NCBI RefSeq assembly: GCF_011602485.2
Contig: NZ_CP050022.2
Location: forward strand, 3,120,001-3,184,000
Origin: Bradyrhizobium sp. 1(2017)
Lineage (GTDB): Bacteria > Pseudomonadota > Alphaproteobacteria > Rhizobiales > Xanthobacteraceae
DNA: 64,000 nucleotides
Direction: 5' to 3'
This document shows positions 22,918-31,260 of this stretch, one piece after another. The notes beneath the pieces are model-generated. The model searched no databases, was not told the DNA's origin, and saw only the letters and a list, made by a program, of their open reading frames with translations. The translations under genes and the position numbers were made by a program. Numbering within the stretch: the stretch's first letter is position 1; every line of letters begins with the position of its first letter.

Positions 22918-23717
22918 CTCGCGGTGATCAGGCGCCATTGCTCTGCCGGACCAAGTGCCTCCGGCACCGCGAGCACGGCCGGAGAGGGGCCCGCATCGAC
23001 GATCAAGGTGTGCGGCGAAACCGCAAGGCCGACGCCTGCGGCCTTGAGGATCGCCTCCTTCAACGTCCAGTAGCGAAGAAAGAGACGGGAGCGCAGCGCC
23101 TCCGGCGTTCGTGCGAGCGTCTTGCGTTCCTCCGGCGACAACGCGATGTCGACCATCTCGTCCAGATCGGACATCTGGCGCAGCGGCTCGATATCGACCC
23201 CGATCGGCATGTAGGCCGCTGCGACGGCGACCGCGCCTCTGGCATGGCTCAGGCTGAAGTCGAAGCCTTTGGCGCTGCCGACGAGCCGGGGTTTGCCCAG
23301 CGGCGAAGTCGCGAACCGTAGTCGATCGGCTGCTCGTCCCGTCAGGGCACCCAACAGCAGGCGCGCGCCGGCGTGTGCGGCAAGATAGCTCATGCGGTCT
23401 TCCACGTGGAGAAATCGCGCCAGCCGGCTGGATTCCTCGGGGTCGAGCAGCTTTCTCGCTTCGTCGGCACGGGGTGCCGCATGGTTGCCGTGCGCCTCGC
23501 AGCGCAAGCCATGTGTTGCGCCAAGCCACAAGAGAATCTCCCATGGACTCTGGAACTCGCCTGAACCCACGATGCAGGGATCCGGCAGGGATCGCAGGCG
23601 CAGCTGGGCAGGCGGGGCGGCAGATTTGACGGCGATCGACCAAACGAAGGCCTCGCCTGCGAGCCCAGCCGAGAACGCACGTGCAAATGCTCCGTATCCC
23701 GTCTCCAGTTGCCTCAT
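22914..23717 (-). CDS. 4'-phosphopantetheinyl transferase, Sfp/HetI type
   Basis: This 267-residue enzyme moves phosphopantetheine from CoA onto the serine of carrier domains, activating the NRPS. Conserved blocks are GKPRL...FDFSLSHA (about 140-160), the metal-binding GVDIEP (about 173-178) and WTLKEAILKAAG (about 217-228). The gene is transcribed opposite to the biosynthetic genes and has its own upstream region containing an iron-box-like dyad. Presence of a dedicated Sfp-type enzyme beside the three serine carrier sites of the NRPS supports one pathway. Confidence 0.93.
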   Translation of the reverse strand: MRQLETGYGAFARAFSAGLAGEAFVWSIAVKSAAPPAQLRLRSLPDPCIVGSGEFQSPWEILLWLGATHGLRCEAHGNHAAPRADEARKLLDPEESSRLARFLHVEDRMSYLAAHAGARLLLGALTGRAADRLRFATSPLGKPRLVGSAKGFDFSLSHARGAVAVAAAYMPIGVDIEPLRQMSDLDEMVDIALSPEERKTLARTPEALRSRLFLRYWTLKEAILKAAGVGLAVSPHTLIVDAGPSPAVLAVPEALGPAEQWRLITAS

Positions 23718-23786
23718 CTCCTCGCATTCGCGATGTCCGACCGGCGCAATTTGCCGCGTTCCAATATCGATTTGGAGCGCGGTCTA

Positions 23787-23803
23787 TCTAGAACTTGTCT
23801 AAT
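23787..23803. promoter_or_regulatory. Candidate iron-responsive (Irr/ICE-like) operator upstream of PPTase
   Basis: The sequence TCTAGAACTTGTCTAAT contains a perfect TAGA-N5-TCTA dyad (23789-23801), 72-84 nt upstream of the phosphopantetheinyl transferase ATG. It resembles the TTAGAA/TTCTAA palindromes of Bradyrhizobium iron-control elements. The similarity is imperfect, and the assignment rests partly on its siderophore context. Confidence 0.35.
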
Positions 23804-23842
23804 CGAGATCAACCAAGGCGTGTACAGCTGGGACAACGCCGG

Positions 23843-24268
23843 ATGGCTCTGGTAGAGGTGTTCTTAGAACGATCTTTGGAATGTTTGCAGGTTCGGGTGG
23901 AACTGACCGTGAGGAAGGCCTTCGAGCAAAGCCACAGCCATTTGCCGGAGAGAATTGCAGTCATATTGGTTCACAGCCCGCTTGCGGCGCTGATCGGCAA
24001 AGAGCCGGTGACCCGCATGAGCTATCTCCTCGAGATTGCCTCGCTCCATACCAGGGCCGAACTGCTCGCGCAGCCGGGGCTGGGACGTTCGGGCCTGCGC
24101 CGGATCGAGAAGTGGATGGCCTTTCACGGGCATCGTACGCGCGACGTCAATGAGAGCCTCGATAGCGTCATTTGCCAGTTTGCGTTCCGCCGCGCTTCGG
24201 TTCGAAAGGGGCATCGTCGCTCTCTGTCCTTCATTAGAAATTTGCAGCCATTGCAGCGAGGCGTTTAG
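23843..24268 (+). CDS. Hypothetical protein with RNA polymerase alpha-CTD-like helix-hairpin-helix
   Basis: This 141-residue frame has no assigned function. Its C-terminal part, about residues 56-105, reads like the helix-hairpin-helix fold of the RNA polymerase alpha C-terminal domain: SLHTRAELLAQPGLGRSGLR followed by RIEKWMAFHG resembles the LRTPNFGRKSLNEIK pattern. The N-terminal part (LVEVFLERSLECLQVRVEL) is predicted helical. I chose the ATG at 23843; the frame opens at a TTG at 23795. Its end overlaps the convergent azoreductase gene by 35 nt. It could be spurious, and a leftward frame over the same bases was considered less likely. Confidence 0.45.
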   Translation: MALVEVFLERSLECLQVRVELTVRKAFEQSHSHLPERIAVILVHSPLAALIGKEPVTRMSYLLEIASLHTRAELLAQPGLGRSGLRRIEKWMAFHGHRTRDVNESLDSVICQFAFRRASVRKGHRRSLSFIRNLQPLQRGV

Positions 24269-24860
24269 AGGCCCGTTCCCGGGCGGCTTCGACCGATGGC
24301 CGCGGTCCGGTGGTCGGGCCGATCGCCACGAAACGGACGTCGCTGATGCCAATGAAGCGCAGGACCTCGCGCAGATAGGGCGTGGCCATATCGATGCGGC
24401 CGCGGTTCATGCCGGTGGAAAAATCGCTGCCGCTGGCGAGGACCACCAGCGTCGGCCGGTCCTTCAGCAGCGGGATATATCCCTGCGACGGATCGAATCG
24501 AAAGGTGAGCCCGGGCTGGACGATGATGTCGATGAACTGCTTCAGCTTGTAGGGAACGCCGAAGTTCCACATCGGCGTCGAGATCAGTACGCGATCGGCG
24601 AGTGAAAGGCGCAGCGCCATGCGCTCGGCCTCGGCAAAACCGGCGCGTTGAGCATCGCTGAAGCCCTGACCGTTCATGCGGGCATATTTGGCTTCGAGGA
24701 TCGGACCCGCGAAATCGGGCATCCGCTCGCGCCAGAGGTCCGCGACGTCGATGTCCCAATCGGGATGGAGCTGACGAAACCGATCAAGGAAAACCTGCGC
24801 GCAGGCACCCGATTCTGAATCGGGGCGGGGCGAGCAGGAGAGGTGCAGGAGCTTCGGCAC
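24234..24860 (-). CDS. FMN-dependent NADH-azoreductase / quinone reductase (AzoR family)
   Basis: This 208-residue flavodoxin-fold protein (PF02525) reduces quinones or azo compounds with NAD(P)H. The FMN-binding loop LSCSPRPDSESGACA is at the N-terminus (residues 7-21), the PMWNFGVPYKLKQFID block characteristic of AzoR near 95-110, and the GSDFS region near 143. It starts at a GTG 6 nt after the stop of the SMP-30/isochorismatase-like gene and is the last gene of the long leftward array. There it could handle a quinone or other redox-active intermediate of the pathway. Confidence 0.9.
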   Translation of the reverse strand: MPKLLHLSCSPRPDSESGACAQVFLDRFRQLHPDWDIDVADLWRERMPDFAGPILEAKYARMNGQGFSDAQRAGFAEAERMALRLSLADRVLISTPMWNFGVPYKLKQFIDIIVQPGLTFRFDPSQGYIPLLKDRPTLVVLASGSDFSTGMNRGRIDMATPYLREVLRFIGISDVRFVAIGPTTGPRPSVEAARERASKRLAAMAANF

Positions 24861-24866
24861 TGTGCA

Positions 24867-26441
24867 TCATCCCAGCGCCCGGATGACCGTATCCGCCCTG
24901 GTCACGACGGCGACGTTCTGCATGGCAAAGTTGATCGAGGCATTGTGCCAGTCGGCATTCATGGTCGAGCAGCAATCCTCGGGAACGATCATGAAATAGC
25001 CCTTGTCGGCGCCGGTGCGTGCGGTGTGCTCGACCGACATGTTGGTCCAGGCGCCGGTATTGATGATCATGTCGCGACCGGTTGCCTTGAGGATCGTCTC
25101 CAGCCGCGTGCCCTCCCACGCGCTCATCCGCATCTTCTCGACGACGAAGTCGCCGGGCCGCGGCTCCAGGCCGGACACGGGCGCCGCCCCCCAGCTTCCG
25201 CGCACCATTGCCTTGCTGTCGACGAGGCCCTCGAACAGCGGCGCGTTCAGCGTGACGCCGGGTGCGCCGGGCTCGACGATGAACCAGACATGTATGATGG
25301 CGACGCCACGGGCGCGCGCGGTCTCGGCGAGGCGGCGGACGTTCTCGATCACATGCTGCTGGCGTGCGTGCTGGGGAGCGCCGGACTCGGCAAAGGCGCC
25401 GCCGTCCATGACGACGTCGTTCTGGAGGTCCTGGATGATCATCGCGCAGCGCTGCGGATCGAGCCGCATCTCGCCCTCGGCGAGAATGGGTGCCGCCGGC
25501 GCGAAGCTTGGCGTTGCACCACTGCCGCTTCGCCGGCCGTTCATATGGGGCTCGTGCCGCGGGCCGGCCTTGGTCGGGATCGCGTACACCGAATGGGTCG
25601 AGGTCAGGTACAGCGTGCGGAAATCCGGCCCGCCCCAGGCGAGGTTGGCGACGAGCTCGGGCACGCGGACCTTGCCGAGCAGCTCGCCGTGCGGCGAATA
25701 GACCCAGATGCCGCCGGGCGCGGTCACCCAGACATTGCCGTGCTGGTCGCACTTCATGCCGTCGGGCAGGCCGGGCTCGAGCTCGGAGCGGATGCCGCTC
25801 GCGAACACGCGCGCGTTCGACAGCGAACCGTCACCATCGACGTCGAAGACGCGGATCAGCGCCTGCACGGTGTCGTTGACGTAGAGCAGCCTCTCGTCCG
25901 GCGAGAAGCACAGCCCGTTCGGCTGGTCGAACAGGTTGCGGTCGACGACGAGCTTCGGTTCGCTGCCGGGCACGAGGCGATAGACGCCCTGAAAGCCGAG
26001 CTGTCGCGGCCGCTCGACGCCATAGACCGGCATGCGGCCGTACCAGGGGTCGGAGAAATAGATCGCGCCGGACGAATGAACGCAGACATCGTTCGGGCTG
26101 TTGAGCTCCTGTCCCCCAAAATGCGAAGCCAGCACCTCGCGTCGTCCGTCCGGACGTTCGCGGACCAGCGAGGAGGTCGCGTGTTCGCAGACGATCAGGT
26201 TGAGCTCGGCATCGTAGGTCATGCCGTTGCACTTGTTGGAGGGGCGCTTGACCTCGACGACGCCGCGCCGCGCGTCCCAGCGCCGCCGCACGTCGGCCGG
26301 CATGTCCGAGAACAGGAGATGATGATCGACCGGATGCCAGATCGGCCCCTCCGTGAAGTCGAAGCCGGTACCGACCTGCGCGACCGGCGCATAAGGGTCG
26401 ATCAGGGTCTCGAATTCGGCGCGCAAGGTGACGTGCGTCAT
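24867..26441 (-). CDS. SMP-30/gluconolactonase domain fused to isochorismatase-like hydrolase
   Basis: This 524-residue protein joins two catalytic folds. Residues about 20-300 form an SMP-30/gluconolactonase beta-propeller (GFDFTEGPIW with the metal Glu, NSPNDVCV, QPNGLCFSPDE, LPDGMKCD). Residues about 330-520 form a cysteine-hydrolase/isochorismatase domain, with the first catalytic Asp in MIIQDLQND and the Lys in VVEKMRMSAWEG. The position that normally holds the nucleophilic Cys reads TNMSVEHTAR, so a Ser replaces it. Either the domain uses Ser, or it has lost the standard activity. In the operon it would act on a lactone and an amide-like bond of the same compound. Confidence 0.9.
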   Translation of the reverse strand: MTHVTLRAEFETLIDPYAPVAQVGTGFDFTEGPIWHPVDHHLLFSDMPADVRRRWDARRGVVEVKRPSNKCNGMTYDAELNLIVCEHATSSLVRERPDGRREVLASHFGGQELNSPNDVCVHSSGAIYFSDPWYGRMPVYGVERPRQLGFQGVYRLVPGSEPKLVVDRNLFDQPNGLCFSPDERLLYVNDTVQALIRVFDVDGDGSLSNARVFASGIRSELEPGLPDGMKCDQHGNVWVTAPGGIWVYSPHGELLGKVRVPELVANLAWGGPDFRTLYLTSTHSVYAIPTKAGPRHEPHMNGRRSGSGATPSFAPAAPILAEGEMRLDPQRCAMIIQDLQNDVVMDGGAFAESGAPQHARQQHVIENVRRLAETARARGVAIIHVWFIVEPGAPGVTLNAPLFEGLVDSKAMVRGSWGAAPVSGLEPRPGDFVVEKMRMSAWEGTRLETILKATGRDMIINTGAWTNMSVEHTARTGADKGYFMIVPEDCCSTMNADWHNASINFAMQNVAVVTRADTVIRALG

Positions 26442-26465
26442 CGGTCGATGTCCTCAGAGATCGCG

Positions 26466-27314
26466 TCAGGCCGGAAACCAGTTGCGCGGGGGCAGGGACT
26501 GCACGATCGGTCCGGGGACCTGGTCATGCAGCCGCCCGACCACATGGCCGCCTTCGATCTTGGCGGGACGATCGTGCACGGGAAGGAGATAGCGCGAGCT
26601 GCTCAGCAGCTTCTTGATCGCCGCCTTTTCCGCGCGTTTGCTGGTACCGTGGTTGCCGGTGGTGCGCGGCTCCCAATCGTGGATTTCGTTGAAGGGCGTC
26701 ACGATCTGGTCGTTGAAATCATAAATCACGTCGCCGCAAATGGTGGCGATGCCGTCGGCGGTCTCGACGATGATGTTCATGGAGCCCTCGGTGTGGGCAT
26801 TGGCCGCGTCGCAATAGACGCCCGGCATCAGCTCGATCGGGCCGGTGATCTCCAGGTCGAGGAAGCGCAGCGCGCTCTTGGTGTGCAGGCGGTCGATCAG
26901 GTGCTTGATGTCGGGCGCAGGATATTGCGGGTGCATCAGGCCGGAGACGGAGTATTCGAGCTCCTTGCGATTGAGGACGACGGTCGTGTTCATCGGAAAC
27001 AGATCGTCCTTGCCGGCGTGGTCGATGTGCAGATGGGTATGGCAGACGAAGCGGACATCGCCCATGCGCACGCCGTGGCGCGCGAGCTGGTTCTCGATCA
27101 TGTGCTCATGGTATTGCAGGCCCCGCATGCCCAGCGTCTCCATGATCTGGTTGGAGCGATAGCCGGTGTCGACTACGACCGGATATTTGCCGCCGAGGAT
27201 CAGGAAGCCCAGGGTGAGGACGCGGCGGGTGCGGCCGCAGTCGCGGCCGAGCACCAGGAAGCTCGATTCCAGCTCGATATCGCCATAGTCCAGGATCTTG
27301 ATCTCCAGCGCCAT
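26466..27314 (-). CDS. Metallo-beta-lactamase-fold hydrolase, N-acyl homoserine lactonase-like
   Basis: This 282-residue MBL-fold hydrolase has the metal motif HTHLHIDHAGKDD (about 96-108), a later His in ANAHTEGSM (about 173) and an Asp in CGDVIYDF (about 193). The fold and spacing are those of AttM/AiiA-type lactonases, but many MBL hydrolases share them. The ATG at 27314 follows a strong GGGAGGG ribosome-binding site; a longer frame from 27683 only shadows the amidohydrolase gene. In this operon a catabolic lactone substrate is more likely than a quorum signal, which is inference. Confidence 0.9.
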   Translation of the reverse strand: MALEIKILDYGDIELESSFLVLGRDCGRTRRVLTLGFLILGGKYPVVVDTGYRSNQIMETLGMRGLQYHEHMIENQLARHGVRMGDVRFVCHTHLHIDHAGKDDLFPMNTTVVLNRKELEYSVSGLMHPQYPAPDIKHLIDRLHTKSALRFLDLEITGPIELMPGVYCDAANAHTEGSMNIIVETADGIATICGDVIYDFNDQIVTPFNEIHDWEPRTTGNHGTSKRAEKAAIKKLLSSSRYLLPVHDRPAKIEGGHVVGRLHDQVPGPIVQSLPPRNWFPA

Positions 27315-27345
27315 TCGTTGCCCTCCCTCGTCTGTTTTTTGTCTG

Positions 27346-28230
27346 TCAAAGCCGATAGACGCGCGTCGCGGTGGTCCTGAAGATCGCGTCCTGCTGCGCC
27401 GGGCTGAACGGTGCGGCCGCAGCGCGAAACGCATCGACGAGCTCGCGATAACTAGTCCATAGCTTCTCGATCGGGAAATTGGAGCCGAACAGACAGCGCT
27501 CGGCGCCGAAGATCGCAACTGTGTCGGCGAGCACGGCGGCGATGTGTGCAGGATCGTTGCGATGGATGAAGGTGCCGAGCCCGGAAAGCTTCGACACAAC
27601 GTTCGGGCAGGCCGCAAGCCGCGCCATGCCGGCGCGCCAGGCGGCGCGGCCTGCAGGCGAGAGGTCCTCCGGCATGCCGGCATGCTGGAGGATGAAGGTC
27701 ACCTTTGGACAGGCGTCGGCCAGCTCGGCGGCTTCCGGCATCTGCGGGGTGAACACCTGCAAATCGAAGCTCCAGCCATAGTCGGCGAGACGTGCGACGT
27801 TGCGGCGGATCATTGGATCGGCACAGAGATCGCGGCGGGCTGCAAAACGGTAGAGCGGGTTCTCGTGCCAGTGCAGCTGCATGCGCACGCCGCGCAGGAG
27901 CGGATAACGCTTGAGGCGATCGAGCTGGGGACGGACGTCCTCGACGGCGAAATTGGCGTAGGCGACGATCGCGTGCGGCCAGCCGCGCTCGTCGGCGGTC
28001 TGCTGCACCCAGGCGGCCTCGTCCTCGAAACGGTCGTTGGCCCAGTTGGTCTGCACATAGACCGAGCGTGTGACGCCGGTGCCCTTGAGATCGTCGAGAT
28101 ATTCCTGGATCGGATAATCGCGCCGGATCGGCTCGTAGGGACCGAAGATCCGCGGCTGCATGGGGCCGATCAACCAGGGAAGGTCGGCCTGCCGCCAGAT
28201 ATGATGATGTCCGTCGACAATATCGGTCAC
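27346..28230 (-). CDS. Amidohydrolase family 2, TIM-barrel lactonase-like
   Basis: This 294-residue amidohydrolase (PF04909) is related to L-fuconolactonase and 2-pyrone-4,6-dicarboxylate lactonase. The metal-site motif DGHHHIW is at residues 6-12, FILQHAGMP near 181 gives the next His, and the terminal acid lies in LFGSNFPIEKL (about 250). SNFPIEK is characteristic of the fuconolactonase-like branch. It starts with a GTG that overlaps the stop of the VWA gene as GTGA. With the MBL hydrolase and SMP-30 domain it is the third potential lactone-opening enzyme in the array. Confidence 0.9.
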   Translation of the reverse strand: MTDIVDGHHHIWRQADLPWLIGPMQPRIFGPYEPIRRDYPIQEYLDDLKGTGVTRSVYVQTNWANDRFEDEAAWVQQTADERGWPHAIVAYANFAVEDVRPQLDRLKRYPLLRGVRMQLHWHENPLYRFAARRDLCADPMIRRNVARLADYGWSFDLQVFTPQMPEAAELADACPKVTFILQHAGMPEDLSPAGRAAWRAGMARLAACPNVVSKLSGLGTFIHRNDPAHIAAVLADTVAIFGAERCLFGSNFPIEKLWTSYRELVDAFRAAAAPFSPAQQDAIFRTTATRVYRL

Positions 28231-29348
28231 GCCGCTCTCCTTCTTCCCAACACCAGAATATGCGCCACGATCGACGCGCTCGAGCCGCCATCCACGAGGT
28301 CATCGACGAAGCGCTCGATGGCGACGAGCGCCTCCGTCTGGGGGCGGAAGGCCGGGCTTGTGGCGAGCGGTGTCAGCCAGCTCAGACGCCAGGCCCGGCG
28401 CGACAGCTTCGCGACGGCATCGCGAAGCGCGTCGGGTTCGCCGCGTTCGAGCCCATCGGAGACGACGATCACGGCGGCGCCGCGCGCGTAACCGCCGAAG
28501 CGGGGAACAGCGAGAAACGCCTGCAGCGCGTCGCCGATGCGGGTGCCGCCGTCCCAGTCGCTGACGAGGTGGGCGGCCGCGTTCAACGCCTGCTCGCGAC
28601 GCTTCATCCGCAACGGGCGGGTGATCCGCGTCAGCCGCGTGCCGAAAGTGAAGACCTCGACACTGGGGGCCGCCTGCACCAGCGCATGCGCGAGCTTCAT
28701 GTTCTCCTCGGTGCGGCTCTTCATCGAACCCGAGACGTCGATCAGCAGCAATATCTTGCGTGGCCGCTGCCGCCGCTTGAGCTGACCGAGCCGCAGGATC
28801 TCGCCGTCGCTGCGGACGGTGTCGCGCAAGGTGCGGCGAAGGTCGGCAAAAGGTCCGCGGCGGGCGCGCATGCGCCGGTGGCCGCGCCGCCGTGGCAGAC
28901 GTCGCGGCGCTTCGCGTGCCAGGCGGCGTAGCGCGTCCAGGGTCGGCGTGGCCCCGAAGCGGCGCTCGACCAGGGCCTCGCTTCGGGTCGCGGTGAGTCC
29001 GGACTCGCTCGCCTCGTCGGAGAGCAGGGGCTCCTCGTCGCCGCGGCCCTCTTCCTGGAGCCGGACCGTCTCGTCGTCCTCCCCCTCGTCGTCGCGCGTA
29101 ATCGCCTCGCTGCCGCGGAAGTGGAGATCGAACAGCCGGTCGAAGGTGGCGCGACGTTCGGGCGGCGGAGCCAGCGTCGCCAGTGCAGCTTGTCGGATAT
29201 CCGCGAGGCTGCCGGGGCCGAGCAGCTCGATCGCCGCCAGGAACGTCGTGGTCTGCTCAGGCGCCACGGCAAAGCCGTTCGCGCGCAGCAGTGGAACGAA
29301 GGCTACGAAGACGCGCGCGGCGCGCGGGAGCTGCGGCTCGGTGCTCAT
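28227..29348 (-). CDS. VWA-domain protein, CoxE-like maturation factor
   Basis: This 373-residue protein resembles CoxE, which works with the CoxD ATPase to insert the metal centre of CO dehydrogenase-type molybdenum hydroxylases. The N-terminal part (about 10-100) matches the CoxE leader, followed by an acidic linker rich in Asp and Glu and a basic Arg-rich stretch. The VWA domain (about 200-370) has the MIDAS motif DVSGSM, then a TRI and a VSDGLERG segment. The ATG at 29348 overlaps the MoxR stop as ATGA, so the pair is translationally coupled. The acidic/basic linker may be a partner-binding tail. Confidence 0.9.
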   Translation of the reverse strand: MSTEPQLPRAARVFVAFVPLLRANGFAVAPEQTTTFLAAIELLGPGSLADIRQAALATLAPPPERRATFDRLFDLHFRGSEAITRDDEGEDDETVRLQEEGRGDEEPLLSDEASESGLTATRSEALVERRFGATPTLDALRRLAREAPRRLPRRRGHRRMRARRGPFADLRRTLRDTVRSDGEILRLGQLKRRQRPRKILLLIDVSGSMKSRTEENMKLAHALVQAAPSVEVFTFGTRLTRITRPLRMKRREQALNAAAHLVSDWDGGTRIGDALQAFLAVPRFGGYARGAAVIVVSDGLERGEPDALRDAVAKLSRRAWRLSWLTPLATSPAFRPQTEALVAIERFVDDLVDGGSSASIVAHILVLGRRRAA

Positions 29349-30226
29349 GCGGTCGCCTCCGCCAGCATCGCATCGAGCCGCGGCGAGATGAAGTGAAGGT
29401 CCTCCTCGTCCTTCAGCGCCACGCCGATCGACCGCTTGAATGCGTCCGGCCACCGCGCGCCGCCCTTGTGAAGGAGCGTCGCCGCCTCGGCCCAGTCGAC
29501 GGCCTCGGCGATCCCCGGCGCCTTGCTCAGCGGCTCGCGGCGCAGCCTTTCGACGGCTGAGACGACCGCGCGGGCCGTGGCTTCAGCCACGCTGGAAGCG
29601 CGCATCATGATGATTCGCGCTTCGCGCTCAGCGGTCGGATAGTCGATCCAGTGATAGACGCAGCGGCGGCGCAGGGCTTCATGCAGGTCGCGCGTCCGGT
29701 TCGAGGTCAGCACGACCACGGGGCGCTCCGCCGCGCGCACGGTGCCGCGCTCGGGAATCGAGATCTGGAAGTCGGAGAGGAATTCGAGCAGGAACGCCTC
29801 GAACTCCTGGTCGGCGCGGTCGATTTCGTCGATCAGCAGCACAGTGGAATCGGGCGCACGGAGCGCCGCCAGCATCGGCCGCTCGATCAGGAACGTCTCG
29901 CCGTAGATGTCGATGCCCTCGTCACCGGCCTGGCGGATCGCCAGCATCTGGCGCGGGTAGTTCCATTCGTAGAGCGCAGCGGACGCGTCGATGCCCTCAT
30001 AGCATTGCAGGCGGATGAGGCGGCGGCCGAGCACGGCGGCGATCGCCTTGGCCGCTTCAGTCTTGCCGACGCCCGGCGCGCCCTCCAGCAGCAGCGGCTT
30101 GCCGAGGGCAAGGCCGAGATAGGCGGCGGTCGCGAGGCCCTCGTCGGCGAGGTAATAGGCCGCGCGCAGCGCCTTCCCCAGCGCCTCCGGGCTGTCGATG
30201 CCGACGATGTTGCTGCGAACCGCCAC
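29345..30226 (-). CDS. MoxR-type AAA+ ATPase, CoxD-like
   Basis: This 293-residue MoxR-family AAA+ ATPase has Walker A (GAPGVGKTE, about 47-55), Walker B (VLLIDEIDRAD, about 112-122), sensor 1 (VVLTSNRTRD) and an arginine finger region (LRRRCVYHWID). CoxD-type ATPases drive maturation of molybdenum hydroxylases together with a VWA partner, here the next gene. I chose a GTG at 30226 with a GAGG upstream; the frame runs open to 30433 but would overlap the molybdopterin-subunit gene and has an atypical Arg-rich composition there. Confidence 0.91.
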   Translation of the reverse strand: MAVRSNIVGIDSPEALGKALRAAYYLADEGLATAAYLGLALGKPLLLEGAPGVGKTEAAKAIAAVLGRRLIRLQCYEGIDASAALYEWNYPRQMLAIRQAGDEGIDIYGETFLIERPMLAALRAPDSTVLLIDEIDRADQEFEAFLLEFLSDFQISIPERGTVRAAERPVVVLTSNRTRDLHEALRRRCVYHWIDYPTAEREARIIMMRASSVAEATARAVVSAVERLRREPLSKAPGIAEAVDWAEAATLLHKGGARWPDAFKRSIGVALKDEEDLHFISPRLDAMLAEATA

Positions 30227-30236
30227 GGCCGATCCT

Positions 30237-31259
30237 CTAGCGCCGCGCCTGCGGCCGCGCGCCGCCTTGCGCCTTGATCGCGCGCAGCACCTTTTCGGGG
30301 GTGATCGGCAGCTCGTCGATGCGCACGCCGACCGCGTTGAAGATCGCGTTCGCAACGGCCGGGAGGACGGGGTTGGCGCACATCTCGCCGGGGCCTTTCC
30401 CCCCGAACGGACCATCAGGGGCAGGCCGCTCAAGCACTGCGATATCGTGCGGGCAGATGTCGCCGGGGCCCGGCATCAGATATTCGACGAAGTCGCGGGG
30501 GCCGTGAGCGGGATCGGGATAATACGGCTCCGGCGTTTCGTAGAGCGCGTGGCTGACGCCCATCCAGGCGCCGCCGACCAGTTGCTGCTCGACGAGACGC
30601 GGGTTGAGCGCACGGCCGAGTTCATAGGCGGAGTCCATGCGGACCATCGCGACCTCGCCGGTCTCATCATCCACCTCGACCTCGGCAACGAGGCAGGCAT
30701 GGGCATAGCAGGTCGCCGGCGACATCTCGCCGGTTTCGGGATCGACGTTGGAGAGCGGCACCAGGAAGATGCCACGACCGGAGATGGTCTTGCCCTGCTT
30801 GAATTGCGCGGCGATGGCGACGTCCTTGGTCGAGATCGAGCGATGGGGCGCGCCCTTGACGTGAATGTTCCCGCGCCCGTCGGTGTCGAGATCGGCGGCG
30901 TTGACCTCCAGTTCCTCGGCCGCCGCCTCCATCATCACGCCGCGCGCTTCGCGGGCGGCAGCCATTACGGCATTGCCGACCCGATGTGTGCCGCGCGAGG
31001 CGAACGAGCCCATGCAGTGCGGGCCGGTGTCGGAGTCCGCCGTGTCGACATAGACGTCCTCGACGGGGACGCCGAGCGTCTCGGCGCAGATCTGCCGCGT
31101 CACCGATTTCATGCCCTGGCCGAGATCGATCGACGACAGCGCCACAGTGAACTTGCCGCTTGGATTGGAGTGAACCAGCGCCTGGCTGGGATCCCCGCCG
31201 AGGTTCATGCCGATGGGATAGTTGATCGACGCCATGCCGCGTCCGCGATGCCTCGTCAT
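30237..31259 (-). CDS. Molybdenum hydroxylase large subunit, C-terminal half (CoxL/XdhB-like)
   Basis: This 340-residue protein carries the second molybdopterin-binding region of the xanthine dehydrogenase/CODH large subunit. Visible features are SSIDLGQGM (cofactor-binding Gln), ETLGVPVEDVYVDTADSD, ASRGTHRVGNAV, and the C-terminal GGKGPGEMCANP, which corresponds to the catalytic Glu loop (GAKGVGE in relatives). It begins at an ATG one base after the TGA of the upstream frame that encodes the first half, so the normally single ~750-residue subunit is made as two chains or as a disrupted gene. The short N-terminal MTRHRGRGM is unlike the family. Confidence 0.88.
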   Translation of the reverse strand: MTRHRGRGMASINYPIGMNLGGDPSQALVHSNPSGKFTVALSSIDLGQGMKSVTRQICAETLGVPVEDVYVDTADSDTGPHCMGSFASRGTHRVGNAVMAAAREARGVMMEAAAEELEVNAADLDTDGRGNIHVKGAPHRSISTKDVAIAAQFKQGKTISGRGIFLVPLSNVDPETGEMSPATCYAHACLVAEVEVDDETGEVAMVRMDSAYELGRALNPRLVEQQLVGGAWMGVSHALYETPEPYYPDPAHGPRDFVEYLMPGPGDICPHDIAVLERPAPDGPFGGKGPGEMCANPVLPAVANAIFNAVGVRIDELPITPEKVLRAIKAQGGARPQARR

Positions 31260-31260
31260 C

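Noticed and set aside
22060..23727. 555-codon minus-strand open frame
   Set aside because: It is the antisense shadow of the N-hydroxylase and an alternative frame of the phosphopantetheinyl transferase; the conserved motifs are in the other frames.
26466..27314. Quorum-quenching AHL lactonase
   Set aside because: The fold fits, but MBL-fold lactonases are diverse and the gene is embedded in a catabolic operon with no luxI/luxR neighbour, so I kept only the fold-level call.
24843..27380. 845-codon plus-strand open frame
   Set aside because: It runs antisense over the SMP-30/isochorismatase and MBL genes, has no recognisable family motifs, and is explained by high GC third positions on the minus-strand genes.
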